Made by a program: the position numbers and the translations under genes. From NCBI RefSeq assembly GCF_000158815.1, contig NZ_GG657738.1, positions 5,006,324 to 5,050,112 of the forward strand: a stretch of DNA of 43,789 nucleotides. The letters are read 5' to 3'. Shown piece by piece: positions 30,291-38,267 of the stretch. The stretch's first letter is position 1, and each line of letters starts with the position of its first letter. Origin of the DNA: Micromonospora sp. ATCC 39149. GTDB taxonomy: Bacteria; Actinomycetota; Actinomycetes; Mycobacteriales; Micromonosporaceae. The notes beneath the pieces are model-generated. The model saw nothing but the letters and a program-made list of their open reading frames with translations. It was not told the origin of the DNA and made no database searches.

Positions 30291-32494
30291 CGACGTCCGA
30301 GCCGGCCACGGTCGACACGCCGCTGAAGAAGCTGGTCGGGGAGAAGACGGCCAAGGCCCTGGCCGCCCACCTCGACCTGCACACCGCGGGCGACCTGATC
30401 TACCACTTCCCCCGCCGGTACGACGAGCGCGGCGAGCACACCGATATCCGCTCCCTCGACGTCGGCGAGCAGGTCACCGTCCTGGCGCAGGTGCGGCGCA
30501 CCGACGTGCGGCCGATGCGCCAGCGCCGGGGCAAGCTGCTGGAGGTCACCGTCGGCGACGACTCCGGCGGCACGCTCACCTGCACCTTCTTCGGCAACCA
30601 GGCGTGGCGGGAGCGGGAGCTGCGCCCCGGCCGGTGGGGCCTGTTCGCCGGCAAGGTCACCGAGTTCCGGGGCAAGCGCCAGCTCAACGGCCCGGAATAC
30701 GTGCTGCTTGGTGAGGGCGGCGACGGCGAGGCCGCCGCCAACGAGGAGGTCGAGGAGTTCGCCGGCGCGCTGATCCCGGTCTACCCGGCCGCTGCGGCCG
30801 TGCCGACCTGGGTGATCGCCCGCTGCGTGCGGGTGGTGCTGGACACCTTCACCCCGCCGGAGGACCCGCAGCCCGCCACGATCCGGGCCACCCGCAACCT
30901 GATCGGCATCGGCACGGCCCTGCGCGAGATCCACCGCCCGTCCAGCAAGGAGGCCCTGTACCGGGCCCGCCGCCGGCTCAAGTGGGACGAGGCGTTCGCC
31001 GTGCAGCTCACCCTCGTGCAGCGCAAGCACCGGGCGGCGGCCTGGCCGGCGCGGTCCCGGCCGCCGCGCGCCGGCGCTCTGCTCGACGCGTTCGACGCCC
31101 GGCTGCCGTACGAGCTGACCGGCGGCCAGCGGGCCGTCGGCGCGGAGATCGCCGCCGACCTGGCCACCGCCCATCCGATGCACCGGCTGTTGCAGGGCGA
31201 GGTCGGCTCCGGCAAGACGGTGGTGGCGCTGCGGGCGATGCTCCAGGTGGTCGACGCCGGGGGGCAGGCGGCGCTGCTCGCCCCGACGGAGGTGCTCGCC
31301 GCCCAGCACCACCGGGGCATCCTCGATCTGCTCGGCCCGCTCGCCCGGGGCGGGGAGCTGGGTGCCGCCGACGGGGCCACCTCGGTGGAGTTGGTCACCG
31401 GCTCGTTGGGCGCGGCGGCCCGCCGCCGGGCCCTCGCCGAGGTCGCCGCCGGCCGGGCCGGGATCGTGCTCGGCACCCACGCCCTGCTCTACGAGGGGGT
31501 CGATTTCGCCGACCTGGGGCTCGTCGTGGTCGACGAGCAGCACCGGTTCGGCGTAGAGCAGCGCGACGCGCTGCGCTCCAAGGCGGACCAGCCCCCGCAC
31601 GTGCTGGTGATGACCGCGACGCCGATCCCCCGCACGGTGGCGATGACGGTGTACGGCGACCTGGAGGTCTCCACCCTGTCCCAGTTGCCGCAGGGCCGCT
31701 CGCCGATCGCCTCGCACGTGGTGCCGGCCGCCGAGAAGCCGGCGTTTCTCGACCGGGCCTGGCGTCGGCTGCGCGAGGAGGTCGCCGCCGGCCACCAGGC
31801 GTACGTGGTCTGCCCCCGGATCGGGGACCCGGGGGCCGGGTCGGAGGAGGAGCCGCCCCGGGAGGACGACAACGGCCGACGGCCCCCGCTCGCGGTGACC
31901 GAGGTCGCCCCGCTGCTCGCCGAGGGGCCGCTGCACGGGCTGCGGATCGGGATCCTGCACGGGCGGCTGCCCGCCGACGAGAAGGACGCGGTGATGCGCG
32001 CGTTCGCCGACGGCGAGCTGGACGTGCTGGTCGCCACGACGGTCGTCGAGGTAGGCGTCAACGTGCCCAACGCCACCGTGATGATCGTGCTGGACGCCGA
32101 CCGGTTCGGGGTCTCCCAGCTGCACCAGCTACGCGGCCGGGTCGGCCGGGGCTCGGCGGCCGGGCTCTGCCTGCTGGTCACCGAGGCGGCCGAGGGCTCG
32201 TCGGCCCGGGAACGCCTCGACGCGGTGGCCTCCACCACGGACGGCTTCAAGCTCGCGGAGCTGGATCTGGAGCAGCGCCGCGAGGGCGACGTGCTCGGGG
32301 CGACCCAGTCCGGCCGGCGCTCGCACCTGCGGCTGCTGTCGCTGCTGCGCGACACCGACCTGATTCGTGACGCCCGCGCCGAGGCGATCGCGCTGGTCGA
32401 CGAGGATCCGGAGCTGGAGCGGTATCCGGCGTTGGCCGCCTCGGTGGCCGCCCTGGTCGACTCCGAGCGCGCGGAGTACCTGGAGAAGGGCTGA
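30287..32494 (+). CDS. recG: ATP-dependent DNA helicase RecG
   Basis: 735 residues. Remodels stalled forks and Holliday junctions. N-terminal wedge with OB fold (VTVLAQVRRTDVRP, LTCTFFGNQAW, FAGKVTEFRGKRQLNGPEY); helicase motor with Walker A GEVGSGKT (Lys310), DEQH box (Asp416 onward, VVVDEQHRFGVEQR), motif III MTATPIPRT, then VVEVGVNVPNATVM and QLHQLRGRVGRG. The TRG-like end REGDVLGATQSG is present. ATG at 30287 overlaps the DAK stop (ATGA). Compared with E. coli RecG (693 residues) it has an acidic insertion after VVCPRIGDPG. Frame is clean over the whole length. Confidence 0.97.
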   Translation: MTTSEPATVDTPLKKLVGEKTAKALAAHLDLHTAGDLIYHFPRRYDERGEHTDIRSLDVGEQVTVLAQVRRTDVRPMRQRRGKLLEVTVGDDSGGTLTCTFFGNQAWRERELRPGRWGLFAGKVTEFRGKRQLNGPEYVLLGEGGDGEAAANEEVEEFAGALIPVYPAAAAVPTWVIARCVRVVLDTFTPPEDPQPATIRATRNLIGIGTALREIHRPSSKEALYRARRRLKWDEAFAVQLTLVQRKHRAAAWPARSRPPRAGALLDAFDARLPYELTGGQRAVGAEIAADLATAHPMHRLLQGEVGSGKTVVALRAMLQVVDAGGQAALLAPTEVLAAQHHRGILDLLGPLARGGELGAADGATSVELVTGSLGAAARRRALAEVAAGRAGIVLGTHALLYEGVDFADLGLVVVDEQHRFGVEQRDALRSKADQPPHVLVMTATPIPRTVAMTVYGDLEVSTLSQLPQGRSPIASHVVPAAEKPAFLDRAWRRLREEVAAGHQAYVVCPRIGDPGAGSEEEPPREDDNGRRPPLAVTEVAPLLAEGPLHGLRIGILHGRLPADEKDAVMRAFADGELDVLVATTVVEVGVNVPNATVMIVLDADRFGVSQLHQLRGRVGRGSAAGLCLLVTEAAEGSSARERLDAVASTTDGFKLAELDLEQRREGDVLGATQSGRRSHLRLLSLLRDTDLIRDARAEAIALVDEDPELERYPALAASVAALVDSERAEYLEKG

Positions 32495-32537
32495 CCTGCT
32501 ACGGCGCGGAAGGAGCGACCTCCGGGCCGGCGCGATG

Positions 32538-32598
32538 AGGCATCCCTAAAGGGTGATGTTATCGATTTGAGATCATTGATGTACAGAAGGTGATCATG
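32538..32598. other. AT-rich patch between recG and rsmD
   Basis: About 60 bases of clearly lower GC than anything around: CCCTAAAGGG, then TTATCGATTTGAGATCATTG, ATGTACAGAAGG and TGATCA. It holds near-symmetric words (ATCGAT, GATCATTGAT, TGATCA) and ends at an ATG with GAAGG upstream that opens a 32-codon frame ending at the rsmD start. Could be a binding site, a promoter region or remnant of an element. No assignment. Confidence 0.4.
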
Positions 32599-32690
32599 CG
32601 AGGACTCCGACGCCACGCGACGCCGGTGCCGCCCGCCCGGGTGCCGGCCCCGGCGTCGCGTAGCGTCGGGGGCATGAGCAGGAGCAGGCG

Positions 32691-33254
32691 GTGACCCGGA
32701 TCGTGGCCGGGACGCTCGGCGGTCGGCGCCTCGCCGCGCCGCCCGGCGCCGGCACCCGACCCACCTCCGACCGGGTCCGGGAGGCGCTGTTCAGCGCGGT
32801 GCAGGCCGACGTCGACCTGGCCGGGGCACGCTTCGCCGACCTGTACGCCGGGTCGGGCGCTGTCGGCCTGGAGGCGCTGTCGCGGGGGGCGGCGCACGTG
32901 CTGCTGGTCGAGTCCGACCCGCGCGCCGCCCGGGTGGTGCGGGAGAACATCGCCGCGCTGCGGGCCGCCCCGGCCGCCCGGCTGGTCACCGGGAAGGTCG
33001 CCACGGTGCTGGCGGCCGGCCCGGACGGCGGGCCGTACGACGTGGTCTTCGCCGACCCGCCGTACGCCGTACCCGATGCCGACGTCACCGCGATGCTGGC
33101 CGCGCTGGTCGACCGCGGCTGGCTGGCGACGGACGCCCTCGTGGTGGTCGAGCGCTCCAGCCGGACCGGCCCGGTCGGCTGGGTGGAGGGCGTCACGGCC
33201 GAGCGCAGCCGGCGCTACGGCGAAACCACGCTTTGGTACGGTCGCCGATCATGA
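32691..33254 (+). CDS. rsmD: 16S rRNA (guanine966-N2)-methyltransferase RsmD
   Basis: 187 residues, standard length. Methylates G966 of 16S rRNA. IVAGTLGGRRLAAPPG and RPTSDRVREALFSAVQ at the N-terminus, SAM site ADLYAGSGAVGLEALSRGA, VLLVESDPRAARVVREN, and the N6/N2-type catalytic motif DPPY at residues 122-125. GTG at 32691 has AGGAGCAGG upstream. A TAGCGT box (32660-32665) stands just before an ATG (32674) that opens a six-codon frame MSRSRR ending over the rsmD GTG, a possible leaderless mini-leader. The ATG of coaD overlaps the rsmD TGA. Confidence 0.95.
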   Translation: MTRIVAGTLGGRRLAAPPGAGTRPTSDRVREALFSAVQADVDLAGARFADLYAGSGAVGLEALSRGAAHVLLVESDPRAARVVRENIAALRAAPAARLVTGKVATVLAAGPDGGPYDVVFADPPYAVPDADVTAMLAALVDRGWLATDALVVVERSSRTGPVGWVEGVTAERSRRYGETTLWYGRRS

Positions 33255-33739
33255 GACGTGCGGTGTGTCCCGGCTCGTTCGACCCGGTCACCAATGGACA
33301 CCTCGACATCATCGGGCGGGCCGCCCGGCTCTTCGACGAGGTGATCGTCGGCGTGCTGGTGAACCAGTCGAAGAGCGGCCTGTTCACCGTCGAGGAACGG
33401 ATCGACATGCTCCGCGAGGTGACCGCCTCGTACGACAACGTGCGGGTCGCGTCCTTCCGCGGCCTGCTGGTCGACTTCTGCCGGGCGCACCGGGCCAGCG
33501 TCCTGATCAAGGGCCTGCGGGCGGTCAGCGACTTCGACTACGAGCTCCAGATGGCCCAGATGAACATCGGCCTGGCCGGGGTCGAGACGCTGTTCATGCC
33601 GACCAACCCGCTCTACTCCTTCCTCTCCTCCAGCCTGGTGAAGGACGTGGCGAAGTGGGGCGGCGACGTTTCCGCCCACGTGCCCGACCTGGTCCGCGAG
33701 GCCCTCCAGGTCCGTCTCGGCCCGCCTCCGCTGGCCTGA
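33251..33739 (+). CDS. coaD: Phosphopantetheine adenylyltransferase
   Basis: 162 residues. Fourth step of CoA synthesis: adenylates 4'-phosphopantetheine. CPGSFDPVTNGHLDII holds the T/HxGH nucleotide motif (TNGH); FRGLLVDFC, KGLRAVSDFDYELQMAQMN and the C-terminal SFLSSSLVKDVA (S-S-x-x-VK signature) complete the pattern. ATG at 33251 overlaps rsmD (ATGA) and is favoured over the upstream in-frame start at 33233, which lies inside rsmD and adds a poor extension. The rsmD-coaD pair is conserved across bacteria and in the order of Rv2966c-Rv2965c. Confidence 0.97.
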   Translation: MRRAVCPGSFDPVTNGHLDIIGRAARLFDEVIVGVLVNQSKSGLFTVEERIDMLREVTASYDNVRVASFRGLLVDFCRAHRASVLIKGLRAVSDFDYELQMAQMNIGLAGVETLFMPTNPLYSFLSSSLVKDVAKWGGDVSAHVPDLVREALQVRLGPPPLA

Positions 33740-33840
33740 CCGGCCGCCTCCGCTCCCCTGACCGGTGGCATCCGGCTCCCCTGACCGGCCGCGACACGAC
33801 GCGCCGGGTGGGGTGGATCGGCGGCGGTGGCCGGGGCGCG

Positions 33841-33884
33841 ACATGATGGGTCGAGCGGGAACCCGGCCGTAGCCCGCATCATGT
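33841..33884. promoter_or_regulatory. Inverted repeat upstream of the SepIVA-like gene
   Basis: ACATGATG (33841-33848) and CATCATGT (33877-33884) are exact inverted arms around a GC-rich 28-base centre, 35 bases before the gene start. The gap before it (33740-33840) carries two near-copies of CTCCCCTGACCGG and no gene. Confidence 0.4.
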
Positions 33885-33918
33885 AGCTCGGCCGACGAAC
33901 GACAGGAGTGAGGTACCG

Positions 33919-34416
33919 GTGGACCCGCTCGATCGCATCGACGAACTGATCGCCATGGTGGAGCAGGCCCGCTCCGTCCCGATGTCGCGGAACAACTGCA
34001 TGGTCGACCGGGGCGAGATGATCGCCGCCCTCGACGAGCTGCGCGCCGACCTCCCCGCCGACCTGCGCCGGGCGGCGGCCCTGCTGGGGGAACGGGACAA
34101 GATCATGGAGGCCGGCAAGCGGGAGGCCGATCGGATCATCAGCGAGGGTGAGGCGGAACACGCCCGCCTGGTGTCGGTGAACGAGATCACGGTCTCCGCC
34201 GAGCACGAGGGTGCCCGGATCATCGCCGAGGCCCGGGCCGAGGCGCAGCGGCTGCGTGAGGAGGTCGACGACTACGTCGACACCGCGCTGGCCAACTTCG
34301 AGCAGTTCCTTACGCGGGCCCTCGCCTCGATCGAGCGCGGCCGGGACAAGATGCACGCGCTGCGTGAGATCGGCACCTTCGGTGGGGACGAGGCCGATCG
34401 CCCGCTACCCTTCTGA
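33919..34416 (+). CDS. DivIVA/SepIVA-like coiled-coil cell-division protein
   Basis: 165 residues, almost entirely helical and charged. PLDRIDELIAMVEQARSVPM resembles the N-terminal part of mycobacterial SepIVA (Rv2927c), an essential DivIVA-domain septation factor that lies in the same place before rpmF and rnc. A long coiled coil runs from about 35 to 150 (LRRAAALLGERDKIMEAGKR, EAEHARLVSVNEI, EEVDDYVDTALANFEQFL). GTG at 33919 follows AGGAGTGAGG. Shorter than Rv2927c (about 245 residues). Role in septum formation is inferred from homology and synteny. Confidence 0.8.
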   Translation: MDPLDRIDELIAMVEQARSVPMSRNNCMVDRGEMIAALDELRADLPADLRRAAALLGERDKIMEAGKREADRIISEGEAEHARLVSVNEITVSAEHEGARIIAEARAEAQRLREEVDDYVDTALANFEQFLTRALASIERGRDKMHALREIGTFGGDEADRPLPF

Positions 34417-34460
34417 GCGGCACCTCAGCAGCCGACAGGCGGGGCGGGCGTCGCCCCCGG

Positions 34461-34491
34461 TTCGACGGTCCGGCGGTCGTCCAGGTAACCT
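34461..34491 (+). promoter_or_regulatory. Candidate promoter of the DUF177-rpmF operon
   Basis: TTCGAC (34461-34466), 19-base spacer and TAACCT (34486-34491), followed by TTTTTTG, 34 bases before the DUF177 start. The T run could equally be a weak terminator tail. Confidence 0.35.
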
Positions 34492-34525
34492 TTTTTGTCG
34501 GCCTCTCACCGGCCGGAGTCTGACT

Positions 34526-35089
34526 ATGCCCAAACACTCGCCTTCATCACTCAACCCCAGGGCGCCGCTGGTCCTCGACACGAGGGACCTGCCGCGTCGC
34601 CCTGGCGCGTTGCGTACGCATCGGCGGGTCGTCCCGGCACCGAAGGACCTCGGCGTGGAGTTGATCGGCGTGCCGGAGGGCGCGGACCTCGACCTCGATC
34701 TGAGGTTGGAGTCGGTGTCCGAGGGCGTGCTCGTCTCCGGGACCGTCAGCGGTCCCGTCAAGGGCGAGTGTGGGCGTTGCCTGCGTGAGATCAACCACTC
34801 GGTGGTCGTGCCCGTCCAGGAGCTGTACGCGTACGAGAACAGCACCACGGACGCCACGACCGACGAGGACGAGGTGGGCCGGATGCAGGACGATCTGATC
34901 GACCTGGAGCCGGCGCTGCGGGACGCGGTGGTGCTCACGCTGCCGACCAACCCGCTCTGCCGGGAGGACTGCCCAGGGTTGTGCCCCGAGTGCGGGGTGC
35001 ACTGGGACGATCTGCCGGCCGACCACAGTCACCAGCAGATCGACCCGCGTTGGGCGGGCCTGTCGCAACTGAACCGTACAGAGGAGTAG
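34526..35089 (+). CDS. yceD: DUF177 (YceD) family protein
   Basis: 187 residues. LVLDTRDLPRRPG near the N-terminus, then VSGTVSGPVKGECGRCLREI and a metal-site-like C-terminus LCREDCPGLCPECGVHW, the cysteine-rich signature of DUF177. The gene is almost always next to rpmF, as here; a part in 23S rRNA metabolism or L32 assembly is proposed for the family in plants and bacteria. ATG at 34526 follows the weak site CCGGAG. rpmF starts 5 bases after its stop, so translation is coupled. Confidence 0.92.
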   Translation: MPKHSPSSLNPRAPLVLDTRDLPRRPGALRTHRRVVPAPKDLGVELIGVPEGADLDLDLRLESVSEGVLVSGTVSGPVKGECGRCLREINHSVVVPVQELYAYENSTTDATTDEDEVGRMQDDLIDLEPALRDAVVLTLPTNPLCREDCPGLCPECGVHWDDLPADHSHQQIDPRWAGLSQLNRTEE

Positions 35090-35094
35090 GAACC

Positions 35095-35268
35095 GTGGCC
35101 GTCCCGAAGCGCAAGATGTCGCGCAGCAACACCCGGTCCCGCCGGGCGAACTGGAAGGCGGCCGTGGTGGCGACCATGGCCTGCCCGCAGTGCAAGTCCC
35201 CGAAGCTGCCGCACGCCGCGTGCTCCGTCTGTGGCACGTACAACGGCCGCCAGGTTCTCGAGGTCTGA
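35095..35268 (+). CDS. rpmF: 50S ribosomal protein L32
   Basis: 57 residues. VAVPKRKMSRSNTRSRR at the start and a zinc ribbon CPQC...CSVCGTYNGR. Both CxxC pairs are intact, so it is the zinc-binding form. GTG at 35095 has GAGGAGTAGG upstream, which overlaps the end of the DUF177 gene. In line with the conserved yceD-rpmF-plsX-rnc block. Confidence 0.97.
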   Translation: MAVPKRKMSRSNTRSRRANWKAAVVATMACPQCKSPKLPHAACSVCGTYNGRQVLEV

Positions 35269-35280
35269 CCTGGACGCCGA

Positions 35281-36396
35281 GTGACGCCCCCGACCCCCGG
35301 TCGGGTGGCGCGCGCATCCTGGCGATCGCCCGGTGCCCCGGCTCCCGCCGTCGCCGGCCGGCCCGTTCCGGCCGGCGTCCCGGTGGAGCCGGGCACCGCG
35401 CGGATCGCCGTTGACCTCCTCGGCGGGGACGATGCTCCCGCCGTCGTGGTTGACGGCGCTCTGCGGGCCATGCGCGCCGACCCGGACCTGCACCTCCTGC
35501 TCGTCGGCCCCGCCGAGGTCGCCGACGAGCTGATCGGTGCCCTCGACCCGGTGCAACGGGCCCGGGTCACGGTCCGGCCGGTGCGTGCCGCCGTCGGCAT
35601 GGCCGACCACCCCGTCGCCGCCCGCGCCGACAGCACCGTACGCACCGCCGTCGCCGCCGTCCGCGACGGCATCGCCGACGCGATGGTCTCCGCCGGCTCC
35701 ACCGGCGCGACCGTCACCGCGGCGGCCCTCGGCCTCGGCCGCTGGCCGCATGTGCGCCGGCCGGCCCTGGTGGCGACCCTGCCGGCGGTCGCCGGGCCGG
35801 TGGTGCTGCTCGACGTCGGCGGCTCCCTGGAGCCAGGCCCCGCCACCCTCGTGCGGCACGCCGTGCTCGGTGCGGCCTACGCGGCCGTCGCGCACGCGGT
35901 GATCGAGCCACGGGTCGGGCTGCTGTCGGTGGGCACGGAGGCAGGCAAGGGGGACCGGCTGCGCCGCAGCGCAGACCCGGTGCTCGCCGCCGCGCCGCTG
36001 CCCTGCGCCGCGCGCTACGTCGGCCTCGTCGAGGGCTACGACATCGCTTCCGGCCTGCGTGCCGACGTGGTGGTCACCGACGGCTTCACCGGCAACGTGC
36101 TGCTCAAGGCGATCGAGGGCGCTTACGCGATGGCCGGCGGGCCCCCGCCCGGCGGCGGCGCTCCCCGGGCCGCCGCCCTGCTCGGGGTGGCCGGCACGGT
36201 GGTGGTCTGCCACGGCGCCGCCCGAGGCGAGGACGTCGCCTCCGGCATCGCGCTGGCCGCCCACCTGCGGCGTCGGCGGGCCACCGACGCCGTCTCCGTG
36301 CTGCTCGGCGTCCCGGGCGCAGGGGTGGCCCCGCAGACCTCGGCGAAGCCCGGTGACCACACCGAACGCACCACCGACACCGAGGTGAGCCTGTGA
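35281..36396 (+). CDS. plsX: Phosphate acyltransferase PlsX
   Basis: 371 residues. Converts acyl-ACP to acyl-phosphate at the start of phospholipid synthesis. RIAVDLLGGDDAPAVVVDGA is the N-terminal signature; SAGSTGATVTAAAL, VVLLDVGGSLEPGPATLVR, RVGLLSVGTEAGKG and VVTDGFTGNVLLKAIEG follow in family order. The DVGG motif lacks the usual N-x-D-x-K that follows, so this is a diverged member. The GTG at 35281 gives a 40-residue Pro/Ala-rich extension before the domain and has a weak site; an internal GTG (35305) is possible. Mycobacterium lacks a gene here, so plsX marks a difference from that block. rnc follows after 97 bases. Confidence 0.88.
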   Translation: MTPPTPGRVARASWRSPGAPAPAVAGRPVPAGVPVEPGTARIAVDLLGGDDAPAVVVDGALRAMRADPDLHLLLVGPAEVADELIGALDPVQRARVTVRPVRAAVGMADHPVAARADSTVRTAVAAVRDGIADAMVSAGSTGATVTAAALGLGRWPHVRRPALVATLPAVAGPVVLLDVGGSLEPGPATLVRHAVLGAAYAAVAHAVIEPRVGLLSVGTEAGKGDRLRRSADPVLAAAPLPCAARYVGLVEGYDIASGLRADVVVTDGFTGNVLLKAIEGAYAMAGGPPPGGGAPRAAALLGVAGTVVVCHGAARGEDVASGIALAAHLRRRRATDAVSVLLGVPGAGVAPQTSAKPGDHTERTTDTEVSL

Positions 36397-36493
36397 TCGC
36401 CCGTCCCGTCCCGACCGGCCGCGTCGACGCGCCGGCGCCGGCGAGCGTGCCCGGCGCGGGCCGCCCGGTCGTGAACCGAGAGGTAACCGCATC

Positions 36494-37384
36494 ATGACCA
36501 TCGACAAGCGGCGGCGTGCGCCCATCGGTCACCTGGAGGCCGCGTTCGGGGTTTCGCTGGACCCGGAGCTGCTGGAGCGGGCGCTGACCCACCGCTCGTA
36601 CGCGTACGAGAACGGCGGTCTGCCCACGAACGAGCGGCTGGAGTTCCTCGGCGACTCGGTGCTCGGCGTGGTGATCACCACCGCGCTGTTCCACAACCAT
36701 CCCGACCTGCCCGAGGGCCAGCTCGCCAAACTACGGGCGAGCGTGGTCAACATGCGGGCGCTCGCCGACGTCGCGCGGGGCCTGGGCCCGGACGGGCTCG
36801 GCGCGTACCTGCTGCTGGGCAAGGGCGAGGAGAGCACCGGCGGCCGGGACAAGGCGAGTATCCTCGCCGACACCCTGGAGGCCCTGCTCGGTGCGATCTA
36901 CCTCCAGTACGGCCTGGACACCGCCGCGATCGTGATCCACCGGCTGTTCGACCCGCTGATGGCCGAGTCGGCCGGGCGGGGCGCCGCGCTGGACTGGAAG
37001 ACCAGCCTCCAGGAGCTGACCGCCGCCCTCGGGCTGGGCGTCCCCGAGTACCGCATCGAGGGCACCGGGCCGGACCACCTCAAGACGTTCACCGCCTGGG
37101 TGGTGGTCGCCGGGAACCGGTACGGCGGGGCGGAGGGGCGCAGCAAGAAGGAGGCCGAGCAGCGGGCCGCCGAGTCGGCCTGGCGGGAGCTGACCGAGCA
37201 GGCCGAGCGGGATCGGGCCGCGCGGGCGAAGCAGATGCAGGCCGAGCAGGAGCAGGCCGCTGTCGACGGAACGCCCGGCCCGGCCCGGCCGGGCCCAGCT
37301 GACGGCGGCGGCCTGGTGAACGGGGCGGCCCTGGCCGCCGCCGACAGTGGCCGGGCGGACACCGGCGAGGCGGGCCGTGCCTGA
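36494..37384 (+). CDS. rnc: Ribonuclease III
   Basis: 296 residues. Cuts double-stranded RNA, including rRNA precursors. The endonuclease signature NERLEFLGDSVLG carries Glu50 and Asp54; the second acidic pair is Asp126 and Glu129 (ADTLEALLGAIYLQYG). A double-stranded RNA-binding domain covers about 165-235 (DWKTSLQELTAALGLG, EGRSKKEAEQRAAESAW). The C-terminal 60 residues are an Arg/Glu then Gly/Ala-rich extension that makes it longer than E. coli RNase III (226). ATG at 36494 has GAGAGG upstream. Its end overlaps mutM by 8 bases. Confidence 0.97.
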   Translation: MTIDKRRRAPIGHLEAAFGVSLDPELLERALTHRSYAYENGGLPTNERLEFLGDSVLGVVITTALFHNHPDLPEGQLAKLRASVVNMRALADVARGLGPDGLGAYLLLGKGEESTGGRDKASILADTLEALLGAIYLQYGLDTAAIVIHRLFDPLMAESAGRGAALDWKTSLQELTAALGLGVPEYRIEGTGPDHLKTFTAWVVVAGNRYGGAEGRSKKEAEQRAAESAWRELTEQAERDRAARAKQMQAEQEQAAVDGTPGPARPGPADGGGLVNGAALAAADSGRADTGEAGRA

Positions 37385-38234
37385 GCTTCCCGAGGTCGAG
37401 ACGGTCCGGCAGGGCCTGGCCCAGTGGGTCACCGGCCGCCGGATCGCCGGCGTCGAGGTGCGCCATCCCCGGGCGATCCGCCGGCACCTGGCCGGCCCGG
37501 CGCACTTCGCCGACGTGCTCGCCGGGCGGACGGTGCGCGACGTGCGGCGGCGCGGCAAGTACCTCTGGCTGCCGCTGAACAGCGGCGACGCGATCGTCGG
37601 CCACCTCGGCATGTCCGGCCAACTGCTGCTCCAGCCGGCCACAGCGGCGGACGAGCTGCACCTGCGGGTCCGGTTCCGGTTCGCCGACGACGGCCCCGAG
37701 CTGCGTTTCGTGGACCAGCGTACGTTCGGCGGGCTGGCCGTCTCCGCCGGCGGGGCCGAGCTGCCGCCCGAGATCGCGCACATCGCCCGGGACCCGATGG
37801 ACCCGGGGTTCTCCGACGGCGCATTCGTCGCGGCCCTGCTGCGGCGGCGTACGGAGGTGAAGCGGGCGCTGCTCGACCAGACCCTCGTCTCCGGGATCGG
37901 CAACATCTACGCCGACGAGGCGCTGTGGCGGGCGAAGCTGCACGGTGCCCAGCCCACCGACCAGCTCACCGCGCCGGCCGCGCAGCGGCTGATCGGCCAC
38001 GTCCGGGACGTCCTCGGCGAAGCGGTCAAGGAGGGCGGCACCAGCTTCGACGCCCTCTACGTCAACGTCAACGGCGAGAGCGGCTACTTCGACCGCGCGC
38101 TCAACGCGTACGGGCGGGAGGGCGAGCCGTGCCGGCGGTGCGGCACGCCGCTGCGCCGGGAGGCGTTCATGAACCGCTCCTCGTACAGTTGTCCCCGCTG
38201 CCAGCCCCGGCCCCGGGCTGCCCTGCGGGGCTGA
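37377..38234 (+). CDS. mutM: Formamidopyrimidine-DNA glycosylase
   Basis: 285 residues. Removes 8-oxoguanine and formamidopyrimidines through a Pro-based Schiff base. Start GTG 37377 is fixed by biochemistry: the catalytic proline must be residue 2, giving PELPEVETVRQGL. Other residues: Glu3, the conserved lysine in RRRGKYLWL (Lys61), GFSDGAF, the DNA-contact helix GIGNIYADEALW and a C-terminal zinc finger CRRCGTPL...YSCPRCQ. Complements mutT1 (12246-13124) in the GO repair system. Order rnc-mutM-smc is as in Mycobacterium (Rv2925c-Rv2924c-Rv2922c). Confidence 0.97.
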   Translation: MPELPEVETVRQGLAQWVTGRRIAGVEVRHPRAIRRHLAGPAHFADVLAGRTVRDVRRRGKYLWLPLNSGDAIVGHLGMSGQLLLQPATAADELHLRVRFRFADDGPELRFVDQRTFGGLAVSAGGAELPPEIAHIARDPMDPGFSDGAFVAALLRRRTEVKRALLDQTLVSGIGNIYADEALWRAKLHGAQPTDQLTAPAAQRLIGHVRDVLGEAVKEGGTSFDALYVNVNGESGYFDRALNAYGREGEPCRRCGTPLRREAFMNRSSYSCPRCQPRPRAALRG

Positions 38235-38267
38235 CCAACGCTGGCCGGGCGGCACCGGCGCGTCCGC

